A stretch of 18,620 bases of DNA from the NCBI GenBank assembly GCA_003510215.1, contig DOKQ01000062.1:1-18620 (forward strand). The letters are read 5' to 3'. Source of the DNA: Erysipelotrichaceae bacterium. Its GTDB lineage: Bacteria > Bacillota_I > Bacilli_A > Erysipelotrichales > Erysipelotrichaceae. The notes below the pieces were generated by a model. That model ran no database searches and was not told the origin of the DNA. It was given only the letters and a program-made list of their open reading frames with translations. The position numbers and the translations under genes were made by a program. Positions 6,896 to 13,789 of the stretch are shown here, one piece after another (within the stretch, counting starts at the first letter, position 1; each line of letters begins with the position of its first letter).

Positions 6896-8203
6896 TTATT
6901 CTTTTTCTCTTGCCATAATATGTATTGGTGTTCCGGCAAAATCAAAAGCTTCTCGAAGTCGATTTTCAATGTATCGACGGTAGGAAAAGTGCATTAATTC
7001 AGGATCGTTGACAAACAGAATAAACGTTGGTGGAGCCACCGAAACCTGAGATGCATAATATATTTTCAATCTTTTTCCATTATGGGTTGGGGCCGGCGTG
7101 ATCGCCTGAGCATCCATAATGACTTCATTCAGTATACTTGTCTGAATACGACGTGTACTATTGGTATACACTTCCTCAATCTTAGGAATCAATGTGTGAA
7201 CCCGTTGTTTTGTTAGGGCTGAGACAAACACGATTGGCGCATACGATAGGAATAAAAACTCTTTACGGATAATGTCCGTAATGACATTAATCGTTCGATC
7301 ATCCTTTTCGACCGCATCCCATTTGTTATACACGATTACAATGGGCTTGCCTGCTTCATGTGCATAACCCGCCACATGTTTATCCTGCTCACGAATACCT
7401 ACTTCACCATCAATGACAAATAAAACGACATCACTGCGTTCGATCGCGCTCATAGCACGTAAGACCGAATACTTTTCGATATTTTCATAGACCTTACCGC
7501 GCTTGCGTATACCTGCAGTATCAATAACTACATAATGTTGCTCATCCACCACAAACGGTGTATCGATAGCATCGCGTGTTGTACCTTCAATGTCAGATAC
7601 AATGACACGCTCCTGATTTAATATGGCATTGACCAAAGAGGATTTTCCAACATTCGGACGTCCGATGACACTAAATTTCAACATGCCCTCATAACTAGGT
7701 ACTGTGCGTTTTCCAAGATTAAATACAACCTGATCAAGCAAGTCACCGACTCCAATACCATGGGCTGAACTGACCACAATACAATCATCAAATCCTAAAG
7801 CATAGAACTCATACATGGCATCCTGAAAAGACACGTCATCAATCTTATTTACGGCCACAAGAATCGGCTTCTTGGATTTGTGAAGCATTCTAGCAATGAA
7901 ACGATCATCACTGGTCAAACCTTCACGTCCATTAGTTACAAAGATAATGACATCTGCTTCTTCGATCGCAATTTCTACCTGCATTTTAATTTCTTTTTGA
8001 AAAGGCTGGTCTTCTAACTGGATGCCACCTGTATCGATGACACGAAGTTTTTTGGTTAACCAATCACAGATTCCATATATTCGATCTCGGGTAACCCCTG
8101 GGGTATCTTCAACAATCGATGTGCGTTCTCCAATTAATCGGTTAAATAATGTTGATTTTCCGACATTAGGCCGTCCTACGATTGCTACAATTCCATCAAT
8201 CAT
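6896..8203 (-). CDS. der: Ribosome assembly GTPase Der (EngA)
   Basis: Essential GTPase with two tandem G domains that acts in 50S subunit maturation. The protein has 435 residues, the family length. First domain: GRPNVGKST (10-18), DTPGVTRD (33-40), NKID (119-122). Second domain: GRPNVGKSS (181-189), DTAGI (228-232), NKWD (293-296). The remaining ~80 residues form the KH-like domain. It overlaps the end of cmk by 8 bases, with AAAGGATG as ribosome site inside cmk. Bacillus has the S1-domain gene ypfD between cmk and der; that gene is absent here. Confidence 0.98.
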   Translation of the reverse strand: MIDGIVAIVGRPNVGKSTLFNRLIGERTSIVEDTPGVTRDRIYGICDWLTKKLRVIDTGGIQLEDQPFQKEIKMQVEIAIEEADVIIFVTNGREGLTSDDRFIARMLHKSKKPILVAVNKIDDVSFQDAMYEFYALGFDDCIVVSSAHGIGVGDLLDQVVFNLGKRTVPSYEGMLKFSVIGRPNVGKSSLVNAILNQERVIVSDIEGTTRDAIDTPFVVDEQHYVVIDTAGIRKRGKVYENIEKYSVLRAMSAIERSDVVLFVIDGEVGIREQDKHVAGYAHEAGKPIVIVYNKWDAVEKDDRTINVITDIIRKEFLFLSYAPIVFVSALTKQRVHTLIPKIEEVYTNSTRRIQTSILNEVIMDAQAITPAPTHNGKRLKIYYASQVSVAPPTFILFVNDPELMHFSYRRYIENRLREAFDFAGTPIHIMAREKE

Positions 8204-8861
8204 GGTTTTTCATCCTTTCTTCAATATACTCTATGACCGCATTTACTACATCATCAATCCCCATATCTGAGGTATCGATTTCAACGGCATCTGCTGCTTT
8301 AAGCAGCGGTGATGCCTTACGGTGAGTATCCTGATAATCACGATCTTCGATTTCCTTTTTCAGTGTATCGAAGTCACTTAAAATCCCTTTAGATATATTC
8401 TCATTATATCGGCGAAGAGCTCTTGAGTCGGCGGATGCTGTCTGAAAGATCTTTACTTCAGCCTCGGGTAATACCACGGTACCGATATCTCGGCCATCCA
8501 TAATAAACCCTTTATCTTTAGCCATCTCACGCTGCATTTCGACCAAGCGTTTCCGAACTTCGGGAAAAACGGAAACTTGCGAAGCACCTAGAGACATCTC
8601 ATTACTTCGAATGGCTCGAGTCACATCTTCATCATTGACAAAAACGTCACCTGAAGGTGTTAACACAATGTGCATGGTTTCAAGCATACGGGCCAATGAT
8701 TCTTCATTCATTTCAATCTTGTGCTTTTTTGCCCAATAGGCAACGGAGCGATACATCGCTCCCGTATCTATGTGAGTATACCCTAATCGCTTGGCAAGAA
8801 GTTTTGCAATGGTACTTTTACCCGAAGCGCTGGGTCCATCAATAGCTATGTTGATTCTCAT
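8196..8861 (-). CDS. cmk: Cytidylate kinase
   Basis: Phosphorylates CMP and dCMP with ATP, recycling pyrimidine nucleotides from RNA turnover and lipid synthesis. The protein has 221 residues, typical length. P-loop GPSASGKST is at 9-17, the CMP-binding IDTGAMYR at 31-38, and DGRDIGT at 122-128. The lid region carries RALRR and RDYQDTHRKASPL near residues 148 and 174-186. It starts 2 bases after the stop of the unknown membrane-anchored gene and overlaps der by 8 bases, so it is mid-operon. Confidence 0.97.
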   Translation of the reverse strand: MRINIAIDGPSASGKSTIAKLLAKRLGYTHIDTGAMYRSVAYWAKKHKIEMNEESLARMLETMHIVLTPSGDVFVNDEDVTRAIRSNEMSLGASQVSVFPEVRKRLVEMQREMAKDKGFIMDGRDIGTVVLPEAEVKIFQTASADSRALRRYNENISKGILSDFDTLKKEIEDRDYQDTHRKASPLLKAADAVEIDTSDMGIDDVVNAVIEYIEERMKNHD

Positions 8862-8863
8862 TT

Positions 8864-9550
8864 TTAAATCATCCCTCTACCTAACAATACCCAAAGAATG
8901 ACCCCCATAAATGACAATAATGCCAGAATTAAAAGGCCAATCACAAAGTTTAACAGACGATTGGTATTGGTCACCGTCTCATTCATTTCATTTAAATCAG
9001 ATTCATATTCTTCAAGTGCATTGGACAGTTGCTGTGTTTTCTCCAACCAATCAATAGGAGCCACGGCTAATGGGTGATCCTCTTGCTGTTGATCTTTGCT
9101 ATGATCCTCTTCCTCGGTATATAATTGAATCTGTTGTGTTATATCCAGTACTGCATCCGTTTCTTCCTCATCCTGCTGAAAAGATGATTGTTTTATCTCA
9201 GGAGCAAATTCATGCAGAATATGACTTCGTGTATCTACAGCCTTACGATATCCTTTTTTGACATTGTATCGTTTGACTTCATCAATAAATGAATCCAAAT
9301 CATCATTGTTAAAAGTTGAGATTACCTCATCATCCTTAACTTCACTGTCCACTTCACCATACGCTAGGTTGCGTGCATGCAGTGGAGAATGTGCCTCTTT
9401 TAGTGTGGAGGCATGCTTGTAGTCATCATCCACCTGATGTAATCGACGCGCAAAAGGAGCCAGCGCTTCCGATACAACCATTGATTCATTTTCTTCTTGT
9501 AGTGATTGACGCAACTTTGCAAATTTTTTAACACGAGAGTATTCAGACAT
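8864..9550 (-). CDS. Acidic protein with one C-terminal membrane helix, function unknown
   Basis: From ATG 9550 (AGGAGGAT upstream) the product has 228 residues; an in-frame start at 9577 would overlap the promoter -10 box and is rejected. Residues 1-25 are basic and helical, and ~30-165 are highly charged, rich in Asp, Glu and Gln and probably disordered. About 165-198 (WLEKTQQLSNALEEYESDL onward) should form a coiled coil, and ~200-223 is a single hydrophobic helix with only a few residues after it. This topology suggests a tail-anchored protein with its bulk in the cytoplasm. It leads the cmk-der-gpsA transcript, 2 bases before cmk. The family is not recognised. A scaffold-like role at the membrane is only a guess from shape. 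Confidence 0.8.
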   Translation of the reverse strand: MSEYSRVKKFAKLRQSLQEENESMVVSEALAPFARRLHQVDDDYKHASTLKEAHSPLHARNLAYGEVDSEVKDDEVISTFNNDDLDSFIDEVKRYNVKKGYRKAVDTRSHILHEFAPEIKQSSFQQDEEETDAVLDITQQIQLYTEEEDHSKDQQQEDHPLAVAPIDWLEKTQQLSNALEEYESDLNEMNETVTNTNRLLNFVIGLLILALLSFMGVILWVLLGRGMI

Positions 9551-9576
9551 GTGATATCCTCCTTCTAATCGGTTCA

Positions 9577-9600
9577 ATTATATCACATCGACTACCATTT
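9577..9600 (-). promoter_or_regulatory. Extended -10 promoter heading the cmk-der-gpsA cluster
   Basis: TGATATAAT on the - strand, i.e. TATAAT at 9577-9582 with TG one base upstream. I see no good -35 box at 16-18 bases, typical of extended -10 promoters. The expected transcription start is ~9570, about 20 bases before ATG 9550. No terminator separates it from the carD-like gene, so carD transcripts may also read in. Confidence 0.6.
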
Positions 9601-9626
9601 GAGTATGTGCTAATCTGTTTTGTAAG

Positions 9627-10139
9627 TTAACTATTGGGTTGTTGGTGAGTGGAATACCAGCGATCCATCAACAGGTTAAAACGCTCGCTGACTTCGTCAA
9701 TAGTAATTCCTAGACTAACCGCAATTTCAGGATAAAGATATTCCTCACATCTCGATAAATACTGCGCATCTTTTTCGTTTCTACGTAAATGAAGATTAGA
9801 TTTTTCCTGGATTCTGCATTTGGTTGTTTTTATGACCTTAAGTAAATCCTCAGGTTGAGTTGATACAATTGCCTTACGATATTCGGATTCAATGAATTTC
9901 GTTGGTTTATCAATGATTTCCAGGGATTCAAACATATCAAAAAGCTCATTCGCTTTTTCAGGTGTAATCAAGTTCCTCATATTACTTGATAAATTTGACA
10001 TTGGAATAAGTATTTCCGACGAAGGATCAAAGATAGGTCTTAATGAGAAGTACTTTTCCTTCGTTTCAGAACGTGTGAATGATTCCTTTATTTTGCAGAC
10101 GACAAATTTGTACATAACAATATCATTGATTTCAAACAT
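9627..10139 (-). CDS. CarD-like RNA polymerase-binding transcription regulator
   Basis: From ATG 10139 (TGGAGGT upstream) the protein has 170 residues, usual for CarD/CdnL proteins. Residues 1-60 match the RNA polymerase-interacting domain shared with TRCF (MFEINDIVMY start, beta-rich, ending ILIPMSN). Then comes NLITPEKANELFDMF, the conserved linker. Residues ~75-165 are the helical C-terminal domain with a late EIAVSLGITIDEV motif. Family members bind the beta subunit and stabilise or modulate open complexes, often at rRNA and growth genes. The longer frame to 10151 would need TTG inside the ribosome site. Its leader contains a terminator-like hairpin, so expression may be attenuated. No terminator is seen after the stop, so it may be partly cotranscribed with the cmk cluster. 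Confidence 0.82.
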   Translation of the reverse strand: MFEINDIVMYKFVVCKIKESFTRSETKEKYFSLRPIFDPSSEILIPMSNLSSNMRNLITPEKANELFDMFESLEIIDKPTKFIESEYRKAIVSTQPEDLLKVIKTTKCRIQEKSNLHLRRNEKDAQYLSRCEEYLYPEIAVSLGITIDEVSERFNLLMDRWYSTHQQPNS

Positions 10140-10152
10140 AACTACCTCCAAT

Positions 10153-10189
10153 TAAAAAAGCCAATTTAGCTGATGTACGCAAATTGGCT
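10153..10189 (-). terminator. Terminator-like hairpin in the leader of the carD-like gene
   Basis: Perfect 9-bp stem AGCCAATTT / AAATTGGCT on the - strand (10181-10189 and 10159-10167), a 13-base loop, then six T. It lies 57 bases after the GNAT pseudogene stop, downstream of a promoter at 10204-10232, and about 5 bases before the carD ribosome binding site. It could end upstream transcripts or attenuate carD. Confidence 0.8.
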
Positions 10190-10203
10190 ACTCGCTTATA
10201 CAC

Positions 10204-10232
10204 ATTATACCAAATTTCACACTTAATTGTAA
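10204..10232 (-). promoter_or_regulatory. Sigma-A-type promoter for the carD-like gene
   Basis: TTACAA (10227-10232), a 17-base spacer and a consensus TATAAT (10204-10209) on the - strand. Predicted start ~10197 gives a leader of about 58 bases. That leader is almost filled by the terminator-like hairpin. Confidence 0.7.
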
Positions 10233-10247
10233 GCAAAACCTCAAAGC

Positions 10248-10774
10248 TCACAAATGCTTAATCAAATAGAGAAGCAAATCATCATCATTTCGACAGACTT
10301 CATAGGGTTCAAGTTGCTTTCCTTGATACCAAACACCAGTTCCATCAAACTGATATCCCCGTTGTATATACATCTTTTGAGCGTTACCATATCCAAGATG
10401 TAACCCAACACCCAGAGTGATTGTCGAACTGAATCGTTTGGCCTGTTTTTCAACCTCATCCATCAGTTTCTGGCCGATTCCCTGTTTTCGGAATTTTTCC
10501 AGAACATTGAGATCCACAACTTCCGGCAGTTGCAGCGAAGCAAAAGGACCCTGTTTCGCTTTTGGCCACAACGTAACATAACCTGCCAGCTGATGATCAA
10601 CCTCAGCCACAAAAACCAGACACTGCTGTTTGCGTTGCTGAAGAAGGTAATGTTCAAAGGTCTCTGTCGGCTATGATACCCTTGCAAACTAAAAGCATCA
10701 TAAAACCGCTGTACATCCTCTTTGACCATACTTCGTAAGACCACGTGTTCATCTGAGTAATAGTTCAAATTCAT
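10248..10774 (-). pseudogene. GNAT-family N-acetyltransferase, frameshifted
   Basis: An acetyl-CoA-dependent acetyltransferase read in two frames. The first ~36 residues (MNLNYYSDEHVVLRSMVKED and on to GYHSR) run from ATG 10774. The rest continues in another frame from about 10670 (PTETFEHYLLQQRK) to 10248. That second part contains the acetyl-CoA loop RKQGIGQKL and a late GYQFDGTGVWY segment. Joining them by restoring one base near 10668-10676 gives ~175 residues, normal for GNAT proteins. The substrate cannot be told. ATGGAGG lies just before ATG 10774 and a promoter lies at 10818-10845, so the gene is still furnished for expression. A sequencing error or programmed frameshift is possible, but the site has no slippery run. 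Confidence 0.8.
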
Positions 10775-10817
10775 CCACCTCCATTTTTAACTGATTGACT
10801 TTTTCCCTTGTTCTCTC

Positions 10818-10845
10818 ATCATAGTGTATTTTGAGTTTTTTTCAA
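10818..10845 (-). promoter_or_regulatory. Sigma-A-type promoter for the GNAT gene
   Basis: TTGAAA (10840-10845), a 16-base spacer and TATGAT (10818-10823) on the - strand, directly after the ribU terminator. Confidence 0.6.
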
Positions 10846-10853
10846 TAGATTGC

Positions 10854-10901
10854 ATAAAAAAACTGAAACTTTTCTTAGAAATGAATCCGCAAAGTTTCAG
10901 T
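10854..10901 (-). terminator. Intrinsic terminator of ribU
   Basis: Perfect 11-bp stem ACTGAAACTTT / AAAGTTTCAGT (10891-10901, 10862-10872) followed by seven T on the - strand, starting 6 bases after the ribU stop. Confidence 0.92.
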
Positions 10902-10907
10902 ATGTGA

Positions 10908-11459
10908 CTAAAGTTTGTTCTCGTAACGTTTAATCAATGATTTCATGGATGGATACAGCAGTAGGACAACCACTGAAAGAATCGCACCACGAAGTAAGTT
11001 AAATGGTGTAAATACCGTGACAATCAGATTCCATCGAACTTCCTGTGGAATTCCATACAATGGCATTGTAATGAAGAGATTGACCAAAACCATAACCAAA
11101 GTAGCACTCAAAGTACCGGCAATCAAACCAATGACACCATATTTTTTAAAATCTTTTCTAAATGCAAATACAGCCGGTAACATTAATGCAACACCTGCCG
11201 CAAAGTTAGCAATTTCTCCTGAAAGAGCTGGCTCTTTCGTAATAGAGATATGCATAATATTCTTTAACAACTGGACTAAAACACCAGCAATTGGACCTGC
11301 AATGACACCTGTAAATATCGCGGGAACGTCACTGAAGTCAATTTTTAGATAGGGAGCAGCTGGGAACAAAAAGGCTACAGGCATTTCCAAATAGTAAAGG
11401 GCAAATGCAACCGCAGACATGACACCAACCAAAGCGTAGTAAAATGTGGATCTTTTCAT
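10908..11459 (-). CDS. ribU: ECF transporter riboflavin-binding S component RibU
   Basis: Membrane substrate-binding subunit that captures riboflavin (or FMN) and works with the shared ECF energising module, encoded elsewhere. The start at 11459 gives 183 residues, with AAGGAGG about 8 bases upstream; an ATG at 11477 lies before the ribosome site and is rejected. About six membrane helices are visible. Family features include an N-terminal helix with an A-x-x-x-A-like surface, the PYLKIDFSDVPAIFTGVIAG segment near residues 37-57, and the conserved helix starting VQLLKN. An FMN riboswitch with a strong promoter sits directly upstream, which fixes the substrate as riboflavin-related. A terminator follows. 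Confidence 0.95.
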   Translation of the reverse strand: MKRSTFYYALVGVMSAVAFALYYLEMPVAFLFPAAPYLKIDFSDVPAIFTGVIAGPIAGVLVQLLKNIMHISITKEPALSGEIANFAAGVALMLPAVFAFRKDFKKYGVIGLIAGTLSATLVMVLVNLFITMPLYGIPQEVRWNLIVTVFTPFNLLRGAILSVVVLLLYPSMKSLIKRYENKL

Positions 11460-11477
11460 GTTTATTACCTCCTTCAT

Positions 11478-11504
11478 AAAAAAAACCGGACTTCATACCC
11501 GGGC
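11478..11504 (-). terminator. Expression platform of the FMN riboswitch
   Basis: On the - strand a short stem CCGGG / TCCGG encloses TATGAAG and is followed by eight T, just before the ribU ribosome binding site. The stem is only 5-6 bp but GC-rich. TGAAGT (11490-11495) is complementary to ACTTCA in the 5' strand of riboswitch helix P1, so a competing antiterminator pairing is possible. That alternative pairing is an inference. Confidence 0.65.
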
Positions 11505-11525
11505 GAAAAATAGCTAAAAATAGCG

Positions 11526-11638
11526 TACCTTCTTCCATCCAGACTCTACTGTCGCCACTGGAATTGCACCAGTTCATGTTCTTTCGAACTCGCGGGGTTT
11601 ACCGCCGGTCGGGAATTTCACCCTGCCCTGAAGTATTA
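11526..11638 (-). ncRNA. FMN riboswitch (RFN element)
   Basis: Read on the - strand, the hallmark RFN core is present: CAGGGCAGGGTGAAATTCCC, then GACCGGCGGTAAACCCCGCG, CTGGTGCAATTCCAG, GACAGTAGAGTC and GGATGGAAGAAGG, in the canonical order of helices P2-P6 enclosed by P1 (ACTTC near 11634 with GAAG near 11530). It binds FMN and turns off the downstream gene when flavin is plentiful. Here it controls ribU by transcription termination. Confidence 0.97.
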
Positions 11639-11645
11639 CGTGCAT

Positions 11646-11674
11646 ATAGTACACTATAATTCTGCTTTTGTAAA
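11646..11674 (-). promoter_or_regulatory. Sigma-A-type promoter of the riboswitch-ribU transcript
   Basis: TTTACA (11669-11674), a 17-base spacer and TACTAT (11646-11651) on the - strand. Transcription would begin at ~11639, right at the 5' end of the riboswitch. Confidence 0.75.
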
Positions 11675-11698
11675 GTATTATGTGAAATTTTGCGCATG

Positions 11699-11720
11699 AA
11701 AAAAGCAACCGAAGTTGCTT
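11699..11720 (-). terminator. Intrinsic terminator of efp
   Basis: Perfect 7-bp stem AAGCAAC / GTTGCTT with a TTCG tetraloop and a run of T on the - strand, 6 bases after the efp stop. It separates efp from the ribU promoter. Confidence 0.92.
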
Positions 11721-11726
11721 AACTCA

Positions 11727-12284
11727 TTAAGCTCTTGATGAATACTTTCCATCTGAAGTTGAAACAAGGACCATTTCATCTTGCTCGATAAATAACGGAA
11801 CCTTAACTTCCAATCCAGTTTCAAGTTTTGCCAACTTTGATGCACTTGTGGCTGTATCCCCTTTAACTGCTGGTTCACATTCCACAATTTGAAGTGCTAT
11901 TTTATCTGGCAGAATAACTCCAAGCAACTCACCTTCAAACATGGTAATATTCACGTTTTCATTTGGTTTCAAGAAATTAAGTTCCCAGGTAAGCATATCT
12001 TTGTTTACTTCAATCTGATCATACGTTGAAGTGTCCATAAAGACAAGCGCATCACCTGCATCATACAAATATTGCATTTCCTTTTTGTCAATATGCGCTG
12101 GTTCTACCTTATCGCCACCTGTATATGATAGTTCAACAGTTGAGCCAGTGCGCAAGTTTTTTACTTTGGCTTTGATAATCATCTGACGCATCGCTGTTTT
12201 GTTATGTGATGCTTCCACAACCACATAAATATTACCCTCATGTTGAAATGTGATGCCTGGGCGAAAATCGTTAACTAAAATCAT
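11727..12284 (-). CDS. efp: Elongation factor P with atypical tip loop
   Basis: Binds between the P and E sites and rescues ribosomes stalled at polyproline stretches. The 185 residues show all three beta domains: the KOW-like N-terminal domain (MILVNDFRPG), the OB domain with YDQIEV, and a C-terminal OB domain ending TSDGKYSSRA. The sequence aligns without gaps to Bacillus EF-P over the first 43 residues. However, the tip at residues 30-35 reads TAMRQM where Bacillus has PGKGAA. The modified lysine position (32) is therefore Met, with Arg33 next to it. AGGAGGT lies before ATG 12284, overlapping the stop of the M24 peptidase gene, so both are on one transcript. The ending motif and context favour EF-P over the paralogue YeiP. 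Confidence 0.95.
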   Translation of the reverse strand: MILVNDFRPGITFQHEGNIYVVVEASHNKTAMRQMIIKAKVKNLRTGSTVELSYTGGDKVEPAHIDKKEMQYLYDAGDALVFMDTSTYDQIEVNKDMLTWELNFLKPNENVNITMFEGELLGVILPDKIALQIVECEPAVKGDTATSASKLAKLETGLEVKVPLFIEQDEMVLVSTSDGKYSSRA

Positions 12285-12295
12285 TGGTATACCTC

Positions 12296-13366
12296 CTACC
12301 GTATATATTTTAATGTTTTAGGCGATTTTGTCAATCGAATATACCCATCTTCTGTAATTAGAATATCATCTTCGATACGAATGCCCCCTAATCCCTCGAT
12401 ATAAATCCCTGGTTCAACCGTTACAACCATCCCTGGAAGCAGTACAGCCTGACTCAACTGATTTAAACGAGGATACTCATGAATATCAATTCCAAGCCCA
12501 TGCCCGGTACCATGGGCGAAATAAGCCCCATAACCAGCCTCTGATATGATATAGCGTGCAACCTTATCTACTTCAACACATGGAACATAAGGTCCACATG
12601 CTTTGATCGCCTCTTCATTGGCTTTTAAGACGATATGATACAACTCCACAAGTTTAGGGTCTACCTTAGAACTCATGGCAAAAGTGCGTGTTAAGTCTGA
12701 GCAATACCCTTTATACTTGGCGCCAAAGTCAATAGTAACCATATCACTTTCCTCAATTAGTTTATCACTAGCAACACCATGAGGCATACTTCCTCGATGC
12801 CCACTTGCCACAATGGCACTGAATGAAAACCCATCGCCACCTTTACTGCGGATCTTTTCCAGAAGCTTCCATTCCACTTCTTTTTCACTCATCCCCGGTG
12901 CAATGATGTCATAGATTTCAGTAATCGTTTCATCGACGATATCAATTGCCTTTTGGATAAACTCAACCTCAGTCGCATCTTTTTGTGTGCGAAGTTTCGA
13001 TACATCCACAGGTACTAAAGTGACATCAGATAAAACATTCTGATACTGATTGTACAGTCCAATGGTAAGATGATCTTCTTCGACACCTAATCTTGCTATA
13101 TCATCTTGAATGCAAAGAGCTTCAATCCAATAGGCAATTGGATGATCGTCATCCACCAGCTTAAAGTTGCAATGTGTACTTTGCTTCGCGACCTGAATCT
13201 GATATCTGAAGTCAGTCAGAATATACACGTCTTTTTTGCTTACAAGTACTGTCGCGGTTGTTCCTGTAAATGAGGATACATAATACATGTTTGAAAAAGA
13301 AGTCAGAAGTAATCCATCAACTTGCATCTCACTTAGCTTCTTTTGAATTTGGGTAATCCGATCCAT
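12296..13366 (-). CDS. M24 family Xaa-Pro aminopeptidase/dipeptidase
   Basis: Metallopeptidase that removes an N-terminal residue before proline (aminopeptidase P) or splits Xaa-Pro dipeptides; the sequence does not separate these. The 356 residues contain an N-terminal creatinase-like domain (1-125) and the pita-bread catalytic domain. Metal ligands are D213 (in TIDFGAK), D224 (in CSDLTRTF), H289 (in GTGHGLG), E318 (in TVEPGIY) and E332 (in RIEDD). H196 (in MPHG) is the usual catalytic His. The pairing with efp is also found in Bacillus (yqhT-efp). It has its own promoter at the end of comGG; the ribosome site (GGTGA) is modest. Confidence 0.93.
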   Translation of the reverse strand: MDRITQIQKKLSEMQVDGLLLTSFSNMYYVSSFTGTTATVLVSKKDVYILTDFRYQIQVAKQSTHCNFKLVDDDHPIAYWIEALCIQDDIARLGVEEDHLTIGLYNQYQNVLSDVTLVPVDVSKLRTQKDATEVEFIQKAIDIVDETITEIYDIIAPGMSEKEVEWKLLEKIRSKGGDGFSFSAIVASGHRGSMPHGVASDKLIEESDMVTIDFGAKYKGYCSDLTRTFAMSSKVDPKLVELYHIVLKANEEAIKACGPYVPCVEVDKVARYIISEAGYGAYFAHGTGHGLGIDIHEYPRLNQLSQAVLLPGMVVTVEPGIYIEGLGGIRIEDDILITEDGYIRLTKSPKTLKYIR

Positions 13367-13389
13367 ATGTTCACCAACTTTCTGTATCT

Positions 13390-13418
13390 ATTATATTCTA
13401 TTGAACGTAGGCTTTCAA
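13390..13418 (-). promoter_or_regulatory. Sigma-A-type promoter of the M24 peptidase-efp operon
   Basis: TTGAAA (13413-13418), a 17-base spacer and consensus TATAAT (13390-13395) on the - strand. The -35 box overlaps the comGG stop codon, so the housekeeping pair is uncoupled from competence control. Confidence 0.8.
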
Positions 13419-13789
13419 CTTTTGACCTCAACTTGAATCATCTTTCCAAACTCATCAAAATAGACCTGATACATAATCCTAGCATCTTGATCCGTAAACA
13501 CTTCAAAGTAGTGATCATGGTGATACTGAATATGTATGATGATTCCTTCGTATGCAAACTGATGATTCGCAACGGATTTATCCATCGTTTGAAGATAACG
13601 AAAAATCACCTCATCCATCTGCTCCCACTGTTTAATCTTTTCCAGATACTGATTCATCTTTTGGTTTGCTAAAAGGAAAAGGCTTATATTTGAAAACAAA
13701 AATAGAAACAGAAAAAATAATTGCAAAACAATTAAGAGAATACTACCTTTAGTTGTACGTATAGATACACTGATTCCAGATTGTTTCAT
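13415..13789 (-). CDS. comGG: Competence minor pseudopilin ComGG-like
   Basis: Last gene of the comG operon, 124 residues. A prepilin-like N-terminus has TTKG (12-15) before a hydrophobic helix (16-41), with the remainder a short extracellular alpha/beta domain. Position +5 after the Gly is Ile, not the Glu used by major pilins; ComGG of Bacillus also lacks that Glu. Assigned mostly by position, size and topology. It overlaps comGF by 41 bases, and AAAGGTGG before ATG 13789 is a good ribosome site inside comGF. In Bacillus, minor pseudopilins help start the competence pilus that captures DNA outside the cell. Confidence 0.65.
   Translation of the reverse strand: MKQSGISVSIRTTKGSILLIVLQLFFLFLFLFSNISLFLLANQKMNQYLEKIKQWEQMDEVIFRYLQTMDKSVANHQFAYEGIIIHIQYHHDHYFEVFTDQDARIMYQVYFDEFGKMIQVEVKS

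Noticed and set aside
10262..10459. 65-codon frame within the GNAT region
   Set aside because: It is the continuation of a non-coding frame inside the second half of the acetyltransferase, with no motif of its own.
11338..11577. 79-codon - strand frame through the riboswitch and ribU start
   Set aside because: It overlaps the structured FMN aptamer and its expression platform; coding here is not credible.
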